A DNA stretch of 10,309 nt from positions 1 to 10,309 of the forward strand of contig JAEWMK010000226.1 of assembly GCA_023457235.1 (NCBI GenBank), in the 5' to 3' direction. Shown here piece by piece: positions 1-5,287 of the stretch (within the stretch, counting starts at the first letter, position 1; the number at the start of each line of letters is the position of its first letter). This DNA comes from Bacillota bacterium. GTDB lineage: Bacteria; Bacillota; Bacilli; Bacillales; Bacillaceae_J. The notes under the pieces are model-generated. The model searched no databases. It was given only the letters and a program-made list of their open reading frames with translations, and was not told the origin of the DNA. Position numbers and translations under genes: made by a program.

Positions 1-1
1 C

Positions 2-130
2 AAAGAACCAGTACATACAGAAGCCTTTAATTTACAAGGTTTTGAAGTTTTTAACCATTCAATAAATGCACTATCATCAACTAATCTTCTTGTACCAAAT
101 CCACCAGACACTTATATAACAAATAAATAA
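2..130 (+). CDS. C-terminal end of an unrecognised protein (partial)
   Basis: An open frame enters from the left edge and reads 42 residues to a TAA at 128-130. The visible tail is polar, with a Pro-rich stretch (VPNPPDTY) shortly before the end. There is no start codon in the window, and the reading frame is supported only by being open and protein-like in composition. I do not recognise the family, and no domain motif, signal peptide or membrane segment is visible in so short a piece. It runs in the same direction as the next gene, with about 170 AT-rich bases between them, so it is probably a separate transcription unit. It could also be a chance open frame. Confidence 0.4.
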   Translation, partial: KEPVHTEAFNLQGFEVFNHSINALSSTNLLVPNPPDTYITNK

Positions 131-298
131 AGGTATTTATTGAAAAATGGAGCTCTAATTGAAGTAATACAAATATGTTATTTAACCTTAACATTATATA
201 CAGTATTTTGAAAAATAAATTTCATTCAGAGTACGGATAAAACACTTGATTGGATGCATTCTATATTTTGTACTAAAACTAAAACAGGAGGAAAAAAC

Positions 299-481
299 AT
301 GACTAACCAAATTGATACTAATAAGTTGAAACAAGCAGAAGCAGTTACTTCTATTGTAAAAGATATGATCACTTCAGCAATTGAACAATCTGCTGCTAAC
401 ACAACTCTTGCTTTAGAAGCTTTAAAGCAAGCTTCAAGTGAGGTTGCACAAGTACAAACATTAATTAGTCAAGTACAATAA
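299..481 (+). CDS. Small Gln/Ser/Ala-rich protein of unknown function, 60 aa, 3' end altered
   Basis: The ATG at 299 is chosen because a strong AGGAGG (286-291) sits seven bases upstream; the longer frame from 254 would place this site inside the gene. The product (starts MTNQIDTNKLKQAEAV) has no signal peptide or membrane segment and looks like a single amphipathic helix rich in Ala, Gln and Ser. I do not recognise the family. The protein stops abruptly after SQVQ. A second copy of its last 12 codons lies 73 bases downstream, in another frame, and continues with ten more residues (SQLQTQSQSS) to a TAA at 582-584. The likely ancestral protein was therefore about 70 aa. The tidy ribosome binding site suggests it is still translated. 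A hairpin terminator follows at 647-682. Confidence 0.6.
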   Translation: MTNQIDTNKLKQAEAVTSIVKDMITSAIEQSAANTTLALEALKQASSEVAQVQTLISQVQ

Positions 482-552
482 AAAAGAATATTGTGATTTA
501 GTCGATCAAGTTACTGTTGCACAAGTACAAACATTAATTAGTCAAGTACAAT
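443..552. repeat. 37-bp direct repeat duplicating the 3' end of the small gene
   Basis: Bases 443-479 and 516-552 are identical (beginning gttgcacaagtacaaacatt), 73 bases apart. The 36 bases between them (480-515) resemble neither copy. Because 73 is not a multiple of three, the second copy lies in a different frame from the first. The arrangement is seen directly; how it arose (duplication with filler, or recombination with a paralogue) is inference. Confidence 0.9.
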
Positions 553-584
553 CACAGCTTCAAACTCAGTCTCAATCATCTTAA
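480..584 (+). pseudogene. Detached 3' end of the small Gln/Ser-rich gene
   Basis: In the frame shifted relative to the upstream gene, this stretch is open and reads through the second repeat copy (VAQVQTLISQVQ) and on to SQLQTQSQSS and TAA at 582-584. It has no ATG and no ribosome binding site of its own. The residues before the repeat copy (EYCDLVDQVT) differ from those in the intact gene, so it may derive from a paralogue rather than from simple duplication. It is best read as the displaced original C-terminus of the gene at 299-481. Confidence 0.55.
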
Positions 585-646
585 TTTGGAAGAATAAAAT
601 CGTTAAAAGAAGTATTATAAGTCTCTCAAATAAATGAATGAAAACG

Positions 647-682
647 ACAAAGGGCCCCCACATTTTGATGGGGACCCTTTGT
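647..682 (+). terminator. Hairpin terminator, possibly bidirectional
   Basis: ACAAAGGGCCCCCA (647-660) pairs with TGGGGACCCTTTGT (669-682): 14 positions with one mismatch around an 8-base loop. T-rich sequence follows on both strands. It lies after the small gene and its displaced 3' end, with no gene in the next 220 bases. Confidence 0.75.
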
Positions 683-800
683 CTCTTACACTTTTGTATT
701 TCCTATTATACATATTGGTGTTTTGGACAAGTCAATATAGGAAAAGAAGCCACTATAGGTAAATCAGTAATTGAAAAAATAGCTGTAGATTAATTACACA

Positions 801-854
801 TTTCCAATAAGGATTTTTTATAAAAATAAATCATAATTTTACTTTTATTGGAAA
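801..854. promoter_or_regulatory. Perfect 10-bp inverted repeat upstream of the lipoprotein gene
   Basis: TTTCCAATAA (801-810) and TTATTGGAAA (845-854) are perfect reverse complements separated by 34 AT-rich bases. The right arm covers the candidate -35 box (TTGGAA, 848-853). It could be an operator or a fold in the transcript. No known binding motif is recognised. Confidence 0.4.
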
Positions 855-876
855 AGATACAAACTGTAGGTTTAAT
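848..876 (+). promoter_or_regulatory. Candidate sigma-A promoter of the acidic lipoprotein gene
   Basis: TTGGAA (848-853), a 17-base spacer and TTTAAT (871-876) give 4/6 and 5/6 matches to the vegetative consensus. The predicted transcript start would be only a few bases before the ribosome binding site AAGGGAG (888-894), which is tight. Low-confidence call in very AT-rich DNA. Confidence 0.3.
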
Positions 877-903
877 TACATAATTTGAAGGGAGATTAAC
901 CTA

Positions 904-1176
904 ATGAACAAAAAATGGTTTCTATTTTTTGTATGTACATTTTTATCTACCATGTTAATAGCAGGTTGTAACTTTGGTGATCAGGATCCACCGCCAGAAG
1001 AAAACAATAATGTTATTGAAAACGGTGATATGAATGATAACGGTGGTAATAATGGTCAAAATGAAAATGTACCCGGGGATGATCAAAATGATGATGAAAA
1101 TGATAACACTCAAGATCCAGAAGATCCAATAGAAGATGCTGAAGATATAGGTGACGAAAATAACAAAGATGAGTAA
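904..1176 (+). CDS. Small acidic Asn/Asp/Glu-rich lipoprotein, 90 aa
   Basis: The protein opens with a lipoprotein signal peptide: MNKKW, a hydrophobic stretch to about residue 20, then a lipobox IAGC with the lipidated Cys at 22. It should be exported by Sec, lipidated, and held on the outer face of the cytoplasmic membrane. The mature part (23-90) is low-complexity and strongly acidic: Asn, Asp, Glu, Gly and Pro dominate, with repeated DDxN and EDP-like pieces and no visible fold. The start is supported by AAGGGAG nine bases upstream. Such tails may bind cations or act as flexible linkers, but no function can be assigned from this sequence. The gene stands alone between a terminator on its left and a hairpin on its right (1204-1233). 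Confidence 0.75.
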   Translation: MNKKWFLFFVCTFLSTMLIAGCNFGDQDPPPEENNNVIENGDMNDNGGNNGQNENVPGDDQNDDENDNTQDPEDPIEDAEDIGDENNKDE

Positions 1177-1203
1177 TAGGTATCTTAATAATAATTTTAA
1201 AAG

Positions 1204-1233
1204 CCGATTTTCCTTAAAGTACAGGAAAATCGG
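1204..1233. terminator. Bidirectional hairpin terminator between converging genes
   Basis: CCGATTTTCCT (1204-1214) pairs perfectly with AGGAAAATCGG (1223-1233) around an 8-base loop. T-rich tails lie on both sides (TTTTAAAATTATT on the minus strand). It closes the lipoprotein gene on the plus strand and the small remnant at 1258-1388 on the minus strand. Confidence 0.75.
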
Positions 1234-1257
1234 TGCTTTAGGTTTGATATGAATTTT

Positions 1258-1388
1258 TTATTTATTTTGGTTAGGAACCCATTCTTTTGAAAACTCTTTT
1301 TGAAATACTGGTAATGCTTTATATATAGGTCATGGCCAATTCTTAATGCCTCTAATGTTTCATTAACTTCCCATGATTCAACCGGCAT
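1258..1388 (-). pseudogene. Remnant of a short unrecognised gene, frameshifted by an AT-repeat
   Basis: From ATG at 1388 the minus strand reads MPVESWEVNETLEALRIGHD then LY, and then becomes poor. Shifting frame at the run CTATATATAAAG gives KALPVFQKEFSKEWVPNQNK and a TAA at 1258-1260. Removing one TA dinucleotide from that run would join the two halves into one continuous protein of about 42 residues. The downstream hairpin (1204-1233) is placed as expected for a gene on this strand. Against it: no good ribosome binding site precedes the ATG, so the 5' end may also be damaged. The family is not recognised. The second-frame half is more protein-like than the continuation in the first frame, and this is the main argument for the call. 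Confidence 0.45.
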
Positions 1389-1411
1389 TCATATAAGTGC
1401 TTTCTAAAAGA

Positions 1412-1455
1412 AAACCGAGAACACCTATGAATAAAATCACTGGTATTCTCGGTTT
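1412..1455 (-). terminator. Terminator downstream of the DUF421/DUF1657 gene
   Basis: AAACCGAGAACACC (1412-1425) pairs with GGTATTCTCGGTTT (1442-1455), 13 of 14 positions, around a 16-base loop. On the minus strand it is followed by TTTTCTTTTAG. It lies 45 bases after the stop codon of the membrane protein gene. Confidence 0.75.
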
Positions 1456-1499
1456 ATTGATTTATTTAAAAAGTGTTGTTTTAAACTCACAACGAACAA

Positions 1500-2360
1500 T
1501 TATCCTCTTAAAATAGGAGCCACTCTATCAATGGCTTCTTGTAATTTTTCACTATTTAACTTATACATTTGTTTGGCCTCTTTTGATTCAGTTCCAAGAG
1601 CAAATAGCTCTAAGTCTGCTTGGCACTTTTTTAGTGTTGAAAGAAGTAAAGGTCTTTCTTTAGGGGATGCAACTTGCAACTTATCATCAAAAAGATCAAC
1701 TGTTAATTCTCCATATGAATTAACCTGTCCTAGATAAACATTTTCAACTGTAACCCCTAATTTATCTAACTCAGTATGTAACCAATTACGACTCCTTCCA
1801 ATCGTGGCAAGTGGTTCATCCAGTATAACACCATCCATAATAACAGTCTGAGGCTCTTTGACGGATGGTACTGTTAAATTTAAATCCTTAGCTGTTAAAG
1901 GCTGATTCTCCTTCTTCAGCATCACGGATAAATCTCCTGTTGCCTCTAAAACAGCAAATTCTACATCAGCCACCTGAAAAACATTCTTCTGACGCAGTAA
2001 CTCTAACAATTCGTCTGACGTGTATCTTTCTTTTTTTAAATTATTCTCCATGATTTTTCCATCTTTAATAAATACAGTTGCTTTTCCTTCTATAAAATTA
2101 CGAAAACTTTTGCTTTTTAAGGAAATAAAACCAGCAAAAAAAGGGATAGCAGCAAAGATGACAATTCCAACAATACCGTGAAAAATATTCCGTTCAAGTC
2201 CCATAGCCACTTCTGCACCAATACTTCCAATGGAAATACCAGTAACATATTCAAAGAAAGATAGTTCAGAAATTTGTTTTTTTCCTAACCATTTTGTAAT
2301 GAAAAATAATACAATAACAAAGAGTGCAGACCTTACTGCAATATCTAACCATTCAGGCAT
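1500..2360 (-). CDS. Membrane protein with DUF421 (YetF-like) and C-terminal DUF1657 domain, 2Duf type, 286 aa
   Basis: The N-terminus carries three hydrophobic segments (about residues 5-23, 35-54 and 60-81). A soluble DUF421/YetF-type region follows, including the typical GKATVFIKDGKI stretch at 92-103. Residues about 238-284 match the DUF1657 family: FALGTESKEAKQMY here against FALQTENKAAKQMY in the small protein encoded upstream at 2904-3107. This DUF421 plus DUF1657 layout is that of the 2Duf protein of spoVA-2mob operons, a spore inner-membrane protein linked to wet-heat resistance (established knowledge). The ATG at 2360 has a GGGAG ten bases upstream. The start lies 17 bases after the stop of the decayed lipoprotein gene, so the two were probably co-transcribed. 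The reading frame looks intact. I am confident of the family; a spore role in this organism is inferred. Confidence 0.9.
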   Translation of the reverse strand: MPEWLDIAVRSALFVIVLFFITKWLGKKQISELSFFEYVTGISIGSIGAEVAMGLERNIFHGIVGIVIFAAIPFFAGFISLKSKSFRNFIEGKATVFIKDGKIMENNLKKERYTSDELLELLRQKNVFQVADVEFAVLEATGDLSVMLKKENQPLTAKDLNLTVPSVKEPQTVIMDGVILDEPLATIGRSRNWLHTELDKLGVTVENVYLGQVNSYGELTVDLFDDKLQVASPKERPLLLSTLKKCQADLELFALGTESKEAKQMYKLNSEKLQEAIDRVAPILRG

Positions 2361-2377
2361 TACTTACCAACTCCCTT

Positions 2378-2817
2378 TTAAAAACCTTTGTACTGTGGTT
2401 CCTTTCTTTCCAGTTCTTCCACTCTTTTTTTAAATCTTTTGTTATTTCATGTATTACCATCATCGTCTCATGCAAAGATCATCGTTACTTTTACATTTTT
2501 TATTTTCAATTCCTTTTCCAGTGCTTTTTTCATATCCTTTGTTAATTTCTTGGACTAGAATGTATTCCAATGTTTTAATTCAACCCCAACAATGAGTAGA
2601 TCTTTAGACTGAACAGCTCTGACTAACTTTACATAATCCTTCCTCAATAGAAGATCTTTTGCTTTTTCTGCATCTTTCTGATTAACGTTCTGTTTGTTCT
2701 GAACTGTACTCATTTTTACAGGTCGAATGCTTTCATTTGCAGGTCCTACATTTTGTTGGTTACACCCTAACAATAATAAAAATAAAAGTATAAAACAGAA
2801 AAATAGCACTTTTTCAT
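2378..2817 (-). pseudogene. Decayed YhcN/YlaJ-type sporulation lipoprotein
   Basis: The former start is ATG at 2817, with AAAGGA a suitable distance upstream. Read literally it gives MKKCYFS and soon stops, but one extra A in the A-run would give MKKVLFFCF...LLLLGCNQQ, a textbook lipoprotein signal peptide with lipobox and Cys. From there the frame is open to TAG (2555-2557). The same frame then stays protein-like for 59 more codons, broken only by TGA at 2468-2470 and TGA at 2447-2449, and ends in KEPQYKGF and TAA at 2378-2380. The reconstructed product is about 146 aa. The Lys-rich helix after VGVELKHW fits the YhcN/YlaJ family, which accompanies spoVA-2mob genes. The gene sits directly before the DUF421/DUF1657 gene. 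The lesions are seen directly; the family call is moderate. A sequencing error could explain the lost A but hardly three stops. Confidence 0.75.
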
Positions 2818-2866
2818 TCGATCATATCCTTTTACATTACTTATTTTTGCATATTAAAAGACATGA

Positions 2867-2892
2867 AAGAGGCTGTGCTAAAACAGCCTCTT
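2867..2892 (-). terminator. Terminator of the small DUF1657 gene
   Basis: AAGAGGCTGT (2867-2876) and ACAGCCTCTT (2883-2892) pair perfectly around a 6-base loop. On the minus strand a T-rich tail (TTTCATGTCTTTTAA) follows. It begins 11 bases after the stop of the DUF1657 gene and separates it from the lipoprotein pseudogene. Confidence 0.85.
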
Positions 2893-2903
2893 ATAAGAAT
2901 ATA

Positions 2904-3107
2904 TTAGCTATTAAATTGTGGCTCTTCATTTTGAATTTCTTGAACACGGGAATTTAAGGTGTCAACAATTTGTTGTGTTTGTTGTGCAGCATTTTGATAC
3001 ATCTGCTTTGCCGCTTTGTTTTCTGTTTGAAGTGCAAATGTTTCAAATGCTGCTTGTGCGCTTTTTAATCCTGCTAGAGTTTGCTTTACTTGTGTTGCTA
3101 CAGTCAT
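2904..3107 (-). CDS. Free-standing DUF1657 protein, 67 aa
   Basis: The sequence MTVATQVKQTLAGLKSAQAA is typical of the DUF1657 family, which has about 65-70 residues and is predicted all-helical. Family members are found in spore formers and often sit in spoVA-2mob operons. The start at 3107 is chosen because AGGAGG (3115-3120 on the plus strand) lies seven bases upstream; a longer frame from 3134 would run through this site. There is no signal peptide or membrane segment. The protein shares FALxTExKxAKQMY with the C-terminus of the DUF421 protein at 1500-2360. A sigma-G-like promoter stands 44 bases upstream of the start and a perfect hairpin terminator follows, so it is a one-gene unit, probably expressed in the forespore. 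The molecular function is unknown. Confidence 0.9.
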   Translation of the reverse strand: MTVATQVKQTLAGLKSAQAAFETFALQTENKAAKQMYQNAAQQTQQIVDTLNSRVQEIQNEEPQFNS

Positions 3108-3150
3108 GTTTTTTCCTCCTAAATAAGTCATCATTTAAAATATACAAAAG

Positions 3151-3180
3151 TAGTATCAGTAAAAAATGACATGTTATTCA
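3151..3180 (-). promoter_or_regulatory. Sigma-G-like forespore promoter of the DUF1657 gene
   Basis: On the minus strand TGAATA (3180-3175), a 17-base spacer and GATACTA (3157-3151) match the sigma-G pattern (GHATR, 17-18 bases, CATNHTA) with a single mismatch. It ends 44 bases before the DUF1657 start codon, leaving room for a short leader and the AGGAGG. Confidence 0.7.
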
Positions 3181-3268
3181 TAGAGGTAATTAACAAATTA
3201 TTTCCAAAAAAATCAAACACAAAAGAAAGCCCTATTCCATTTATTAAACGGTACATAGTTAAGACACT

Positions 3269-4381
3269 TTAAAGAAGTTGCTTTATAATTAACTCTGCAC
3301 TTGCTAATGGATTTATTTTACGTTGATATTCCTTCAATCGATCATACAAAGATGTTATCTCTTGGGGAGAGAAGAGTAATTTTCCAATAACACTATCAAG
3401 ATTAGTAATATCATCAATTTTTAAAGCTAGATGATTATTTATTAAAAACTCACAATTTTTTTCTTCATGACCTGGAATTGGTCGATAAATATATATAGGT
3501 AGTCCCTTTGACATTGCTTCAAAACAAGTCAATCCACCTGCTTTTGTAATGAGCAAATCAGCTGCTTCCATCCATTCATCAATGATATCAACAAACCCTA
3601 AAATGTGGACATGGGGATGATGAAATTTTTTATTATTGAATAAAACTCTTTTTAATGGTTCGTTATTTCCAGTGCATATTATTATCTGAATATTTTCCTT
3701 CCATTTTACAAGAGCATGAGCAATTTCTTGGATTCCTCCTAATCCTAAACCCCCACCCATTATCATAATTGTAGGAATGTTTTTTAACCCTAATTTTTGT
3801 CGCATTTCTTGTTTATTCTTCCTAACCCAAAAATTTGACCTTATTGGCATGTCTGTAACTGCAATACGATTTTTTTTAACCCCCATATTAATTAATTGAT
3901 TATACATATCCTCATTTGATACTAAATAAATATCTACCCCAGAATTCACCCATGCTCCATGAACATGAAAATCCGTTAACACCGTACAAAGAGTAAACGT
4001 ATACCCAAGCTTCTTTAGTCGTGATATGGATGAGCTTGTAAACGGGTGTGTACAGATCACAAGATGTGGTTTTTCGTGTTCAATTAGATTTTCAATTTTT
4101 CTATGGAAAAGTAGATAAATTATAAATTTTTTCCAATTAGACAAAGTTTCGTTGTGTTTATAATGGTACACTTTTCCCCATAATGAAGGGGATAGTGAAT
4201 TCATTTTCAGATATAAACCTACAATAATTTTTGTAGTAATAGGATGGAGTTTCAGTCCAGCCTCTAATAATTGTGTATGTATAGTAGGAGCAAGATAAGT
4301 AATTCCTTGCATTAACGCTTCTGCAGCTTTTGTATGACCATTCCCAACACATTCAGACAAAATAATTACTTTTTTATTCAC
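3269..4381 (-). CDS. GT28-family glycosyltransferase, MGDG synthase/UgtP-like, 370 aa
   Basis: The protein resembles processive diacylglycerol glucosyltransferases (UgtP) and plant-type MGDG synthases. These transfer a sugar from a UDP-sugar to a lipid acceptor at the inner face of the cytoplasmic membrane. Numbered from this start, the N-terminal MGDG-synthase domain shows the glycine loop VGNGHTKAAEAL (12-23) and TDFHVHGAWV (136-145). The C-terminal GT28 domain shows MGGGLGLGG (208-216), TGNN (237-240), LGFVD (261-265) and the donor-binding ITKAGGLTCFEA (278-289) with YRPIPGHEEKN (299-309). Length is normal. An in-frame ATG at 4390 exists, but AAAGGA (4390-4395) lies eight bases before the GTG at 4381, so GTG is preferred. 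The gene is divergent from the EEP gene and has a sigma-G-like promoter. The true acceptor and sugar cannot be told. Confidence 0.85.
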   Translation of the reverse strand: MNKKVIILSECVGNGHTKAAEALMQGITYLAPTIHTQLLEAGLKLHPITTKIIVGLYLKMNSLSPSLWGKVYHYKHNETLSNWKKFIIYLLFHRKIENLIEHEKPHLVICTHPFTSSSISRLKKLGYTFTLCTVLTDFHVHGAWVNSGVDIYLVSNEDMYNQLINMGVKKNRIAVTDMPIRSNFWVRKNKQEMRQKLGLKNIPTIMIMGGGLGLGGIQEIAHALVKWKENIQIIICTGNNEPLKRVLFNNKKFHHPHVHILGFVDIIDEWMEAADLLITKAGGLTCFEAMSKGLPIYIYRPIPGHEEKNCEFLINNHLALKIDDITNLDSVIGKLLFSPQEITSLYDRLKEYQRKINPLASAELIIKQLL

Positions 4382-4412
4382 GGTGTACATCCTTTTTTGT
4401 TGTTTTTATTAT

Positions 4413-4442
4413 TAGTTTGTTTATGAAAAGACTAACTATTCA
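4413..4442 (-). promoter_or_regulatory. Sigma-G-like forespore promoter of the glycosyltransferase gene
   Basis: On the minus strand TGAATA (4442-4437), a 17-base spacer and CAAACTA (4419-4413) fit the sigma-G pattern with one mismatch in the -10. It stands 31 bases before the GTG start. It lies inside the 80-base divergent gap, close to the start of the EEP gene on the other strand. Confidence 0.65.
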
Positions 4443-4461
4443 ACTTCGAGGTGTTGACTTT

Positions 4462-5190
4462 TTGGAATTTAAAATTATGACTTATAACATTCATCATGGT
4501 ATGGGAATTGATAAACGATTGGATCTATATAGAATTGCCGAAGTGATTGACAATAGTAATGCAGACATCATTGGCCTGAACGAAGTTGATAAACTTTTTT
4601 CCAAGCGAAGTGATTATGAAGATCAGGTAGATTGGCTTGCAAAACAATTAAAAATGGAATCTGCTTTTGGTCCCTCTCTCTCTCTAAAATCTGATAAATC
4701 AACAACTGAAAGACAATATGGAAATGCTCTATTATCTCGCTACTCTATTGTTAACCAAAAAAATCATCTATTTAATTTTATGCCTGGACTCATTGAAGGT
4801 AGGTCAATGCTTGAAACAACTATTCGAATAAAGGATAAGTTAGTTCAAGTTTATGTAACCCATTTAAGCCTTAATCCTCTTCTTCATCGTAGACAAACTG
4901 ATTTTATTATAAAAAGATATCAAAACAATTCTCATCCTATGATTTTAATGGGAGATTGTAATATGCGCCCCAGATCAACAGCGTGGAATAAAATAACTAA
5001 TGAACTACAAGACGTTTGGAGGGTTGTAGGGGACGGGAATGGTTATACTTATCCATCACTTCAACCGAGATTTAGATTGGACTATATATTTGTCAGTCCT
5101 AAAATTCGAGTAATTGCAGCAGATATTGTAACAAAAATCCCGAAAGCATCTGATCATTTACCTTTAAAAGCAATACTTTCTTTTAACTAA
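4462..5190 (+). CDS. Endonuclease/exonuclease/phosphatase (EEP) family protein, 242 aa
   Basis: This is a metal-dependent phosphoesterase of the DNase I-like superfamily, whose members act on nucleic acids, phosphoinositides or sphingomyelin. The full catalytic set is visible, numbered from the TTG at 4462: MTYNIHHG with Asn9, GLNEVD with Glu41, THLSLN with His134, MGDCN with Asp165 and Asn167, LDYIF with Asp207, and SDHLPL with Asp231-His232. No signal peptide or membrane segment is seen, so it should be cytoplasmic. The TTG is chosen because GAGGTG (4448-4453) sits exactly eight bases upstream and the protein then begins at the conserved strand; a longer frame from 4417 lacks a site. It lies divergent to the glycosyltransferase and 97 bases before the phosphodiesterase. 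The substrate cannot be read. A lipid or nucleotide substrate would suit the neighbours, but that is inference. Confidence 0.85.
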   Translation: MEFKIMTYNIHHGMGIDKRLDLYRIAEVIDNSNADIIGLNEVDKLFSKRSDYEDQVDWLAKQLKMESAFGPSLSLKSDKSTTERQYGNALLSRYSIVNQKNHLFNFMPGLIEGRSMLETTIRIKDKLVQVYVTHLSLNPLLHRRQTDFIIKRYQNNSHPMILMGDCNMRPRSTAWNKITNELQDVWRVVGDGNGYTYPSLQPRFRLDYIFVSPKIRVIAADIVTKIPKASDHLPLKAILSFN

Positions 5191-5221
5191 TTATTTACTC
5201 AAAGAATGTTTCACTATGACA

Positions 5222-5251
5222 ATAATAATTGTTTGAAAATATTCCATACTA
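5222..5251 (+). promoter_or_regulatory. Sigma-G-like forespore promoter of the phosphodiesterase gene
   Basis: ATAATA (5222-5227), a 17-base spacer and CATACTA (5245-5251) fit the sigma-G pattern: the -10 is exact and the -35 core differs at one base. The distance to the start codon at 5288 is 36 bases. An overlapping vegetative-type pair (TTGAAA 5233-5238, TAATAT 5255-5260, 16-base spacer) is an alternative. Confidence 0.55.
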
Positions 5252-5287
5252 AAATAATATAAGTTAAGTTTTTTGAAAGGAGAATGA

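Noticed and set aside
192..275. Sigma-G-like -10 boxes CATTATA (192-198) and TGTACTA (269-275) before the small Gln-rich gene
   Set aside because: Neither has an acceptable -35 at 17-18 bases.
699..744. Small inverted repeat TTTCCTAT / ATAGGAAA
   Set aside because: The arms are only eight bases and AT-rich, with no gene placement that would give it meaning.
722..781. Short open stretch ending in TIGKSVIEKIAVD
   Set aside because: It looks faintly like part of an Asp23-type protein, but it has no start, no ribosome binding site and only about 20 residues; chance is more likely.
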